From the NCBI RefSeq assembly GCF_002154695.1, contig NZ_MTAV01000131.1, positions 1-64,000 on the forward strand: a DNA stretch of 64,000 nt, given 5' to 3'. The notes beneath the pieces are model-generated. The model worked only from the letters and a program-made list of their open reading frames with translations. It had not been told where the DNA came from and searched no databases. The position numbers and the translations under genes were made by a program. Below, in pieces: positions 1 to 6,903 of this stretch (position 1 is its first letter; the number at the start of each line of letters is the position of its first letter). This DNA is from Nostoc sp. T09 (GTDB taxonomy: Bacteria; Cyanobacteriota; Cyanobacteriia; Cyanobacteriales; Nostocaceae).

Positions 1-82
1 TGCTGCTGCAACCCTTCGCAAGTAATTGGGCGAGTAGCGGACGCCCGATCGCTCCTGTTGCCCCGGCAACAAAAATTTTCAT
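1..82 (-). CDS. NAD(P)-binding epimerase/dehydratase-like protein (5' end only)
   Basis: Only the first 27 codons lie inside the window; the gene continues past base 1. The protein begins MKIFVAGATGAIG, a first beta strand followed by the GxxGxxG dinucleotide-binding turn of a Rossmann fold. That start is typical of NAD(P)-dependent epimerase/dehydratase, NmrA-like and extended SDR proteins. The ATG is at 80-82 on the complement, and no better start is visible upstream. Substrate and exact family cannot be decided from this fragment. Confidence 0.7.
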   Translation of the reverse strand, partial: MKIFVAGATGAIGRPLLAQLLAKGCSS

Positions 83-194
83 TTGTAAACCCTCTAAAAG
101 TTTGTTCCTAGCAGTATCTTTCTCATTCAATGTTTCTCATTGCTTGATTCATAGACTAAGAAATCAACAGAAATCAAAGTGGTGTTTGTTCTCA

Positions 195-302
195 TTAGGC
201 AGGGACGTGTTGCAGTCGTGAGGCGAGAAATTGAGAGATATGGTTTGCGATCGCATTCCCTTCCTCTTCCAGGGCAAAATGTCCGGTATCGAGTAAAACG
301 GT
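195..302 (-). pseudogene. C-terminal remnant of an alpha/beta hydrolase
   Basis: A 35-codon open stretch, with a stop just upstream and no start, reads LLDTGHFALEEEGNAIA and then ISQFLASRL before a TAA at 195-197. The segment TGHFALEE followed by an amphipathic helix is the usual C-terminal end of epoxide-hydrolase or dehalogenase-like alpha/beta hydrolases; the His is the catalytic one. The rest of the enzyme is absent, because the DNA immediately upstream encodes a dioxygenase tail in another frame. This looks like a deletion relic. The family call rests on motif recognition only. Confidence 0.55.
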
Positions 303-490
303 TTACTTTGATTTTGCGCTTTGAGTTCGTCTGATGCTTCGTGCTTTTGCAATTGCATGATCGCTGATCGCACTGCAAAGGTTGTATCTGAATCCAGGTG
401 AGGATCGCCAGCAATAAAAATTTGGGTTGTCAGCGGCGTGTATTCCGGGGCACTGATTTTGAAATGGGTATGAGCATTGCTTTCTGCACC
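285..490 (-). pseudogene. C-terminal remnant of an intradiol ring-cleavage dioxygenase
   Basis: The minus strand encodes NAHTHFKISAPEY, then PLTTQIFIAGDPHLDSD and FAVRSAIMQLQKHE. This is the iron-binding H-x-H segment and following strands of protocatechuate 3,4-dioxygenase or hydroxyquinol dioxygenase-type enzymes. The N-terminal two thirds of the family, including the Tyr iron ligands, is missing. The frame runs into the alpha/beta hydrolase relic at about 300, so two broken genes appear to be fused by deletion. The frame could be read from an ATG at 574 inside the neighbouring MOSC gene, but there is no sign that it is translated. Confidence 0.55.
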
Positions 491-525
491 AGTTTCGGCC
501 TTAGAAATACTCGAAACAACAGCAT

Positions 526-1176
526 CTATTTCACATCCTGACGACGACTTTGCTCTTGGAAATATTCGCGCCAACTTTCGGGTAAGGCTTCAAGTTGAGT
601 AGCGCGGTGCAGTAACTCTGGATTGTTCTGCTCACGGGTATAAAGTTGAGTGATATTGGCAACCGTAATTTTGTTATCATCTCGGCTCACCAACTCTAAA
701 GTGTCTCCAGATCCGACTTCGCCCTCTTGCAAAACACGAAAGTAAAATCCAGTGCGACGACTTGCAAGAAATCGTTTAACCATATCAGGTCTTCCAAACC
801 GAATCCCCAGTTTGTAGCAGGGTAGGCGAGGTTGTGTCACCATCAGTTTTACAGTGCCGATCTGGAAGCGATCGCCAATGTTCACTTCCTCTTCTTTCAG
901 CCCAGTGGTTGTGAAATTTTCACCAAAGATGCCTAATGGCAGATCTGTATCAGGCAATTCACCTCGCCAGTAATCGTAATGCTCGAACGGATAGACATAG
1001 ACTGCTTTGTCTGCTCCTCCATGAACAGTTAGATCAGCTTGTCCATCACCGTCTAAATTGAGCGATCGCACCATTACCCGTTCGCTGACTGGTTCTTTAA
1101 AAATTCCAGTACTAACTGTTTTTCCTTTCCAGGTGACTTCACGCGGCAGTCCAACGTTTACAGAGATGAGTTTCAT
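526..1176 (-). CDS. MOSC domain protein, YiiM-like
   Basis: A 216-residue protein beginning MKLISVNVGLPREVTWKGK. It carries the YiiM-type MOSC layout: LTVHGGADKAVYVYPFEHY near residues 50-68, FGENFTTTGL near 84-93 and QPRLPCYKLGIRFGRPDM with the conserved Cys near residue 120. A short helical 3-alpha domain closes the protein (ITQLYTREQNNPELLHRA). MOSC proteins bind or deliver the molybdenum cofactor. YiiM-type members reduce N-hydroxylated compounds such as 6-hydroxylaminopurine. The length matches the family. The specific substrate is not visible. Confidence 0.85.
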   Translation of the reverse strand: MKLISVNVGLPREVTWKGKTVSTGIFKEPVSERVMVRSLNLDGDGQADLTVHGGADKAVYVYPFEHYDYWRGELPDTDLPLGIFGENFTTTGLKEEEVNIGDRFQIGTVKLMVTQPRLPCYKLGIRFGRPDMVKRFLASRRTGFYFRVLQEGEVGSGDTLELVSRDDNKITVANITQLYTREQNNPELLHRATQLEALPESWREYFQEQSRRQDVK

Positions 1177-1234
1177 AAGAATATTAAATTGGGTTAAAAA
1201 TCAAGTATCTAAATTGAATCAACAAATAAGTTAA

Positions 1235-1624
1235 TTAAAGGAGTGCTTGATGGATTAAAGGTGCAATGATAGCGATGTTCTTCACCAACTCATCGCAGAG
1301 AGAAAAGCGCTGTTTTAAGTAATTGGGATCGTTGTAACTCAGCCACACCTTGCCGTCAGTGGCTTCCCATGCCAGTACTTTCAGGGGTAAATCCAGGGCT
1401 ATTGTTGGTTCTGCCACCATGAGCGGAGTTCCGGCTTTCGGGTTGCCAAACAGCAACAACTGCGTCGGACATAAGCTTAGTCCGACTTTTTCGGCTTCAG
1501 CCTGTTGATCAATGCGGGCAAAAACGGTGATGCCTTTTGCTTGAAGGATGGCTACAAAGCGATCGATAGTTTCAGTCACTGCATACGGGCTGAGCTGGTT
1601 GATGATGCCGTTGTTTGCATTCAT
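1235..1624 (-). CDS. DUF302 domain protein
   Basis: A 129-residue protein from the ATG at 1624, which is preceded by AAGGAA at a good distance, making it a better start than the upstream codon at 1684. It has the DUF302 pattern: a start of the type SPYAVTETIDRFVAILQAKG, then FARIDQQAEAEKVGL, then TQLLLFGNPKAGTPLM. It ends in a helical tail with PNYLKQRF. Family members are small cytosolic proteins of unknown role, sometimes fused to thioredoxin-like domains. It is co-directional with the next gene, with 56 bp between the coding regions. Confidence 0.85.
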   Translation of the reverse strand: MNANNGIINQLSPYAVTETIDRFVAILQAKGITVFARIDQQAEAEKVGLSLCPTQLLLFGNPKAGTPLMVAEPTIALDLPLKVLAWEATDGKVWLSYNDPNYLKQRFSLCDELVKNIAIIAPLIHQALL

Positions 1625-1680
1625 AGCAGTAGATTCCTTGCAGGATAAAAACTGGGTGATATGGTCGTTGCTCCAGCTTC

Positions 1681-2160
1681 TCAAAGATTGAGGTCTGACA
1701 ATCCGGGATGATCGTCAGGACGACGACCCAGTAACCAGTGGAATTTGCGTTCGCTCTGGTGAATTGGCAGGTCATTGATGCTGGCAATCCGCCACCGCAT
1801 GAATCCGTGTTCGTCGAACTCCCAATTTTCATTGCCGTAAGAACGAAACCAGTTGCCGGAATCATCATGCCATTCGTAAGCAAAGCGGACAGCAATTCGG
1901 TTGTCTTGAAAAGCCCAAAGTTCTTTGATTAGACGGTAGTCCAATTCTTTAAGCCACTTACGTGTCAAGAACTGTACGATCGCCTCACGACCGGATAGAA
2001 ATTCTGAGCGGTTACGCCAAACGCTATCCGGCGTGTAAGCGAGTGATACTTGTTCAGGGTTACGTGTGTTCCAAGCATCTTCTGCAATTCGGACTTTTTG
2101 GATGGCGGATTGACGATCAAAACGCGGCAGGGGTAGTCGAGGATTTTCGGGGTTATTCAT
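1681..2160 (-). CDS. NTF2-like protein, DUF1348 type
   Basis: About 159 residues from the ATG at 2160; an alternative start at 2181 lacks a ribosome-binding site. Features are a helix with [19 protein letters not shown], then [20 protein letters not shown], then a beta sheet with [19 protein letters not shown]. The tail is rich in Arg and Asp ([10 protein letters not shown]). This matches the nuclear-transport-factor-2-like cone fold of the DUF1348 family. Those proteins are small, soluble and of unknown function, and are common beside stress-response genes. No catalytic assignment is made. Confidence 0.8.
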   Translation of the reverse strand: MNNPENPRLPLPRFDRQSAIQKVRIAEDAWNTRNPEQVSLAYTPDSVWRNRSEFLSGREAIVQFLTRKWLKELDYRLIKELWAFQDNRIAVRFAYEWHDDSGNWFRSYGNENWEFDEHGFMRWRIASINDLPIHQSERKFHWLLGRRPDDHPGLSDLNL

Positions 2161-2315
2161 AGTGTGGTGTAAAACTAGCATTTATAGCGTTTCTATAAGC
2201 TAGCTCCAATTTAAAGCAGCGATTTCCTCTAGTTTATTCCTCTGTGCTTTGAGTTGCGCGAAACGTGAACACTACACAGCCCGCTTGCAACCTTAGCGAT
2301 CGCTTTTAAGGTGTT

Positions 2316-3065
2316 TCAAATCTGTGCCATACCGCCATCGACAAACAGCTCGATACCGTTGACAAAGCTGCTGTCGTCTGAAGCGAGAAAGACAACGGCT
2401 TTGGCAATTTCGTCAGGCGTACCTACTCTTCCCAGGGGGATGGTACTGGCTTGGCTGTCCACGAATGCCTGCACCTGCTCATCACTAAGCCCTATGAGAT
2501 TGTAACCAGGAGTAGGAACCACGCCAGGGCTGATGGCATTGACGCGAATTTTGCGCTCTTTGAGGTCGAGTGTCCAATTCCGGGCAAACGATCTCACGGC
2601 GGCTTTGGTGGCGCTGTAAACACTGAAGGCTGGGGTGCCTTTCACAGAAGCAGTCGAAGCATTGAGGACAATCGAAGCCCCCTCTGGCAACAAAGGTAAT
2701 GCCTTCTGCACGGTGAAAAGCAGACCTTTGACGTTTATGTTGAATGTTTTGTCAAAGTGTTCTTCAGTGATTGCTCCAAGTGGGGCAATTTGTCCACCGC
2801 CAGCATTAGCGAAGATGATATCGAGGTGTCCTTGTTCTTGCTTAATGGTGGCAAATAGACGATCGAGGTCTGCCAGATTAGAAACATCGCTCTGCACAGC
2901 CGTAACATTTTTACCGATGGCTTCTACAGCAGCATCCAGTTCGACTTGGCGACGACCCGTGATGTAAACGTATGCACCTTCGGCAACAAACTGTTTGGCA
3001 GTGGCAAGACCGATACCACTATTGCCACCTGTGATTAAAGCAACTTTTCTTTCTAGTTTTTTCAT
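2316..3065 (-). CDS. SDR family oxidoreductase
   Basis: A 249-residue classical short-chain dehydrogenase/reductase. Visible motifs are the cofactor loop TGGNSGIG (residues 12-19), D60 in the adenine pocket (QSDVSN), NAG at 87-89, a Ser at about 137-140 and the catalytic YSATK (Tyr150, Lys154). The C-terminal [10 protein letters not shown] and a final GGMAQI fit the family. TGRR after the second strand suggests NADP(H) preference, by analogy. The substrate is unknown. The gene sits among other small detoxification-type genes on the same strand. Confidence 0.92.
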   Translation of the reverse strand: MKKLERKVALITGGNSGIGLATAKQFVAEGAYVYITGRRQVELDAAVEAIGKNVTAVQSDVSNLADLDRLFATIKQEQGHLDIIFANAGGGQIAPLGAITEEHFDKTFNINVKGLLFTVQKALPLLPEGASIVLNASTASVKGTPAFSVYSATKAAVRSFARNWTLDLKERKIRVNAISPGVVPTPGYNLIGLSDEQVQAFVDSQASTIPLGRVGTPDEIAKAVVFLASDDSSFVNGIELFVDGGMAQI

Positions 3066-3244
3066 AGGTTAATCTGATGGGGATTCTGGATTTGTATAAA
3101 CCATTGAAGTGTTATCAGTTCTGTTGCATCACAGCTTTGAGAACAGCAGATTTAACCCTTCAGTCATTGTTGGATGAGTTAAAATGCGATCGCGCAAAAC
3201 GGTATAGGGCATCTGAACTTGCATTACCATCTACACCGTCGAAA

Positions 3245-3763
3245 TCATTTCACCTGCTGCTTGAGACTTGAAACGAGGTCGGTCACTTGACGTTGAGCCT
3301 CTGCGCTCAGTGAGTCAAAGTCGTCTAAGAAGAATTGACGTTCTAGCGTTAATTTCCGGGTATTGAGCAACCCTTCGATCTGCCAACCTTCGTCGCCTTT
3401 CGTTAGGACGTATAGCGGCAGCGAATCTCGTGACGGTGAAGTTTCGGTTTGTCCGGGCAGTATTACCCTGATAACTACGAGCATGAGCGCGAGTTGCGAG
3501 TTCACGAAGCGGACAAAATTCACCTCACCCTCCAGGCGTGTTCCTTTGACAACTGTGTCGAACGCTTGCTGATGAAATGCAGCGATTTCTTTTCGACTCT
3601 TGAGATGCGTGCCCTCGAACGTGATGAAATCGGCAGTTTCGCTGAACGGGGCAGCGAAGCCTTCGCCGCTACCTCGATTCCAAGCATCAATCATCTGGCG
3701 ATGGAAAGCACGGATTGCCGACTCGTCAGCAGTAGTGGTGGTTTGAGCTGCTTGTGAATTCAT
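3245..3763 (-). CDS. SgcJ/EcaC-type NTF2-like protein
   Basis: A 172-residue protein with a short polar N-terminus rich in Thr, then ESAIRAFHRQMIDAWNRG and FAAPFSETADFITFEGTHL. This is the helix and first strands of the SnoaL/NTF2-like fold typical of the SgcJ/EcaC (DUF4440-like) family. A beta-rich centre (LALMLVVIRVILPG) and an extra C-terminal helix follow. Members are small binding or isomerase-like proteins, mostly uncharacterised. It reads towards the SDR gene with about 180 bp between them. Confidence 0.78.
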   Translation of the reverse strand: MNSQAAQTTTTADESAIRAFHRQMIDAWNRGSGEGFAAPFSETADFITFEGTHLKSRKEIAAFHQQAFDTVVKGTRLEGEVNFVRFVNSQLALMLVVIRVILPGQTETSPSRDSLPLYVLTKGDEGWQIEGLLNTRKLTLERQFFLDDFDSLSAEAQRQVTDLVSSLKQQVK

Positions 3764-3813
3764 AGTTTTGAGTTTTCCTTTTAAGTGACAGACCAGTTTT
3801 CAAGCGGCATAGC

Positions 3814-3932
3814 GGGTGTTATGAACTCTGAAAATCATCGGCTCTGTGAGCCAGTTCCAACCATTCCTCAAAAATCGCAACGAGGGCTGAATTTCGCTTC
3901 TGGACTAGGTTATGTAGAAGTTCATAACACCC
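3814..3932. mobile_element. 119-bp element with 14-bp perfect terminal inverted repeats
   Basis: The ends are GGGTGTTATGAACT (3814-3827) and its exact complement AGTTCATAACACCC (3919-3932). On the minus strand the whole interior is open in one frame without a start codon. It reads LVQKRNSALVAIFEEW and then LELAHRADDFQSS, and the TAA stop falls inside the far terminal repeat. This looks like an internally deleted insertion sequence (MITE) that keeps the last codons of a transposase. It lies one base from the stop codon of the cupin gene. The parent family is not identified. Confidence 0.6.
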
Positions 3933-3933
3933 T

Positions 3934-4365
3934 CTAAGGGATATCTCCGGGCGCACCTAGAATTTCGTCGCCAATTTCGCTAGAGATGCGATTGAACAAT
4001 GCTATGTCAGGTGCCTCATTCTCGTTTAGCGTCCCTGTTGCTTCAATTAGTTGAGCAAAGCCACTGGGTGCAGAAACGGTTAACCCGCGAGCTGGTTTAT
4101 CGCTGAGTGCAGCAACGACATGGGGTGTGCCCATCGGAATGAACACACTTTCACCTGCGCTTAGTACAACCTTATTCTTATTAACCCAGGCAGTCAACTC
4201 TCCTTCCAGCACATAAATTTGTTCGGAATAGCGTGTATGGCGATGAGGTGGAGTTTGCGTACCAGGAGGGAAATAGCCCTCAATCAGGTCATATTTACCG
4301 TCAGTCGTGGTGCGATCGGCGAGAATAGTGAGGTGGGTACCAAGAAGCCAGAATGATTGTGTCAT
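3934..4365 (-). CDS. Cupin-domain protein
   Basis: A 143-residue single-domain cupin. Motif 1 is PPGTQTPPHRHTRYSEQIYV followed by LEGELTAWVNKNK; motif 2 is GESVFIPMGTPHVVAALSDK. The His-x-His, Glu and later His positions match the metal-binding set of quercetin-dioxygenase-like cupins. It could be a small metal-dependent oxygenase, isomerase or sensor; nothing here picks a substrate. Upstream, 4366-4643 contains no convincing gene. Confidence 0.85.
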   Translation of the reverse strand: MTQSFWLLGTHLTILADRTTTDGKYDLIEGYFPPGTQTPPHRHTRYSEQIYVLEGELTAWVNKNKVVLSAGESVFIPMGTPHVVAALSDKPARGLTVSAPSGFAQLIEATGTLNENEAPDIALFNRISSEIGDEILGAPGDIP

Positions 4366-4643
4366 GGAAGTACTCTTTCTAATGAATGAATTGTGTTACG
4401 AACGCTCAAGCTTACGGCTCAGATAAAGCAGGCGTTCATGCCGTTTCTAGATAAACAAGTGTGACAAATTTTGAACATTAAGCTTGCTGGAAAGGCTTTG
4501 CGAGGTACGCTCCGCTTTAATTAAATCTGCTAAATTTAACTGCGTACCAATGGTGTATCCACCAAATGTTGTGCCAGAAACCAAACTTGCGTCTCATTGG
4601 TTGGCTGGGCTTAGCTTACTAACAAATCGTTAAATTGAGATTA

Positions 4644-5480
4644 CTAAAAAGCAGTGCTTGCAGCTTTAATCACTTTGGCAACCTCTTGTGGATGAGAGAT
4701 AAAAGGAACATGACTGGAGTTAACTTCGGTTGTCTTAGCACCAATCCGTTTAGCCATAAATCGTTGAAGTTCAGGGTTGATGGCGCGTAGACGCGCAGCG
4801 GCTTGTCGTCAGACATCGCTTTGAGTCACGATAAACCATGAAGGAATTTTTTTCCAGGCGATTTCGTTCAATGATTGCTCAAACGCTGCGCTAGCGATCG
4901 GCTTTTGAGTTGCTGCCATCACTCGCGCTTCAGCCTTCGATACGTCCTGGGCAAAAAATTCGTGAAACTTCCCGCGATCAATATAGAGAAAGTTTGCAGC
5001 ATCAGGTATAATCGCCTTGCTAATCGGAGCTGCTGCATACTTTTTATTCAAATCACTCGTCTTTTCACCGACATCTGGTGCGAAAGCATTAACATAAACC
5101 AGAGCTTTCACCTGTGAATTGCCAGCCGCCGCACCTGTGATTACATTTCCACCATAGGAATGTCCGACCAAAACAACGGAACCTTTTTGATTGTCAATCA
5201 CCCGCTTCGTCGTTGCCACATCATCAGCAAGCGAGGTGAGCGGAATCTGCACAGCAGTCACTCTGTAGCCATCCTGCTCCAACAATGGAATAACATGTTG
5301 CCATGATGTACCGTCAGCAAAAGCCCCATGAACGAGAACGATCGCAGGTTTAGAGTTGGACGCTTGAGGTAATTCTCTGGAGGTAGCTGATGTTGGATGC
5401 ATTGATATGCCAACGACAACACTTAATGCAAATAACCACAGCAACAATTTTTGAACTTTTTTCCCTGTAAATACCATCAT
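4644..5480 (-). pseudogene. Exported alpha/beta hydrolase interrupted by an in-frame TGA
   Basis: Residues 1-32 form a signal peptide (LLLWLFALSVVVGI). The hydrolase follows with the oxyanion loop LVHGAFADG and the nucleophile elbow GHSYGG (Ser108). The frame then reaches SWFIVTQSDV and stops at TGA 4809-4811. Immediately beyond, the same frame continues with AINPELQRFMAKRIGAKTTE, then NSSHVPFISHP and a final TAG at 4644-4646. The His in SSHVPF is the expected catalytic His, so the stop removes it. The stop lies inside a 27-bp small repeat inserted in a HIP1 octamer. The gene is probably inactive unless read through. Confidence 0.85.
4788..4814. repeat. 27-bp small dispersed repeat inserted in a HIP1 site
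   Basis: The plus strand reads GGCGCG, then a 27-bp insert (TAGACGCGCAGCGG... GTCAGAC), then ATCGCT. Removing the insert restores GCGATCGC, the HIP1 octamer, and an uninterrupted hydrolase reading frame. A related 26-bp copy lies at 32194-32219, also splitting a HIP1 octamer at the same position. The style matches the very small dispersed repeats reported from Nostoc-type genomes. Confidence 0.8.
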
Positions 5481-5527
5481 TGCGATCGCCTCTGTATTCT
5501 TGCTAAATTGCCGAAATCTCTGGAATC

Positions 5528-6064
5528 TTAATCATTTGCAGTAACAATGGCTGCCATTATCTGCTCAACAGTCCAGCGATCAAGATAGCGAATTCTATTA
5601 ATAAACAGTGCTGGGGCAGCTGTTACTCCACTGTGTAATCCACTTTCGATATCTTGATTGATGCGATCAATATGTACTTGATTGGATATATCTTGCAGAA
5701 ATTGGGGAATATCGAGTCCTAGATTATTGGCATACTCCACAAGATAATCGTTTCCTAACGCTTGTTGATGGGTAAACAAAATGTCATGCATCTGCCAGAA
5801 CTGACCTTGGGCAGCTGCGGCTTGGGCCGCTTCCGCCGCACGTTGAGCATAAGGATGTATTTGCAGCTGTGGAAAGTGGCGAAATACAAAACACAAGTCT
5901 TTGACCTGTTGCTGGATTGCCTTGATTAATTGGTGAGCTTTGCCACAAGTGGGACACTGGTAGTCACCATATTCGACGAGTGCCACTGAATTGCCTACCA
6001 ATCCCTGAATATGATCTTGTTCTGAAATCGGCACAAGCAACCGATTATAATCATCAAGACTCAT
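5528..6064 (-). CDS. DsbA-family thioredoxin-like protein
   Basis: A 178-residue protein with a thioredoxin-fold active site CPTC (Cys37-Cys40) in YGDYQCPTCGKAH, a helical insertion rich in Ala, and TAAPALFIN supplying the cis-Pro before the last strands. This fits the DsbA/Thioredoxin_4 family of disulfide oxidoreductases. No signal peptide or membrane anchor is seen, so it is probably cytosolic, unlike typical periplasmic DsbA. It ends 47 bp upstream of the interrupted hydrolase and is co-directional with it. Confidence 0.87.
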   Translation of the reverse strand: MSLDDYNRLLVPISEQDHIQGLVGNSVALVEYGDYQCPTCGKAHQLIKAIQQQVKDLCFVFRHFPQLQIHPYAQRAAEAAQAAAAQGQFWQMHDILFTHQQALGNDYLVEYANNLGLDIPQFLQDISNQVHIDRINQDIESGLHSGVTAAPALFINRIRYLDRWTVEQIMAAIVTAND

Positions 6065-6273
6065 TTGGCACCTCTTAGGAAAGGAGTGCAGCAGGTAGAG
6101 ACAGATGATTGCTATGAAACCTCTTTCACAATTGGGTAGACCAATGCCGCTCTGTTATCTGTTGCATAATCTCAATTTAGAGAGTTAAGTTGATTCTGTC
6201 GCTGAGAAAAACCTCAGAAGATCAGCTGACAAATTAGGCAACTGATAAACTGACAAATTTGACAGGTATGAGG

Positions 6274-6903
6274 CTATAAGCTAACAATGCCTCGCCTTAA
6301 TGCAACGATCACAGCCTGAGTGCGATCCTCCACGCCCAGCTTAGTTAAAATATGATTGATATGAAAGTTGACAGTGCGTTCAGTAATATGTAGAGCCTTG
6401 CTAATGGCTTGCGTACTCTTGCCCGTTGTAATGAGTTGAAGCACTTCTAACTCGCGATCGCTCAATTCTTGACTCACCATGCGCTCTAAGAGTTTGGCAC
6501 CTACCTGGGGTGGAATGTGCTTCTGTCCTTTATGAACTGCGCGAATAGCAAACAGCAATTCTTCTGGCTCGGCATCCTTGAGTAAATACCCTTTAGCCCC
6601 TGCCCGCAATCCCTGATAAATGTCTTCATCACCGTCGTAAGTTGTCAACACAATAATCCGAGCATCAGGAAACTCGGCGCAGATGGCAGTAATGGCAGCA
6701 ACCCCATCCATCTGGGGCATTCGCAAGTCCATCAAAGTCACATCTGGCTGCTGTTGACGAAAGACGGCGAGTGCTTTATGACCATTCTCAGCTTGTATAA
6801 TTACAAGGATATCTGGCGCTTCTTCCAGCATAGCAACCAAGCCTTGACGCACAACGGGGTGATCATCTACAACCAGAACACGAATGGCATTGGGTTGGCT
6901 CAT
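6274..6903 (-). CDS. NarL/FixJ-family response regulator
   Basis: A 209-residue two-domain regulator. The receiver domain has the acidic pair in VLVVDDHP, the phosphoacceptor Asp59 in VTLMDLRMPQMDG, and the Thr and Lys in LTTYDGDE and YLLKDAEPEE. The C-terminal LuxR-type helix-turn-helix (residues about 145-205) includes LSDRELEVLQLITTGKS and TVNFHINHILTKLG. Its ATG overlaps the TGA of the upstream hybrid kinase (ATGA), so the pair is translationally coupled and almost certainly a cognate two-component system. Confidence 0.93.
   Translation of the reverse strand: MSQPNAIRVLVVDDHPVVRQGLVAMLEEAPDILVIIQAENGHKALAVFRQQQPDVTLMDLRMPQMDGVAAITAICAEFPDARIIVLTTYDGDEDIYQGLRAGAKGYLLKDAEPEELLFAIRAVHKGQKHIPPQVGAKLLERMVSQELSDRELEVLQLITTGKSTQAISKALHITERTVNFHINHILTKLGVEDRTQAVIVALRRGIVSL

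Noticed and set aside
4440-4643. Minus-strand text reading NETQVWFLAQHLVDTPLVRS
   Set aside because: A single short open patch without start or family recognition; likely chance or deep relic.
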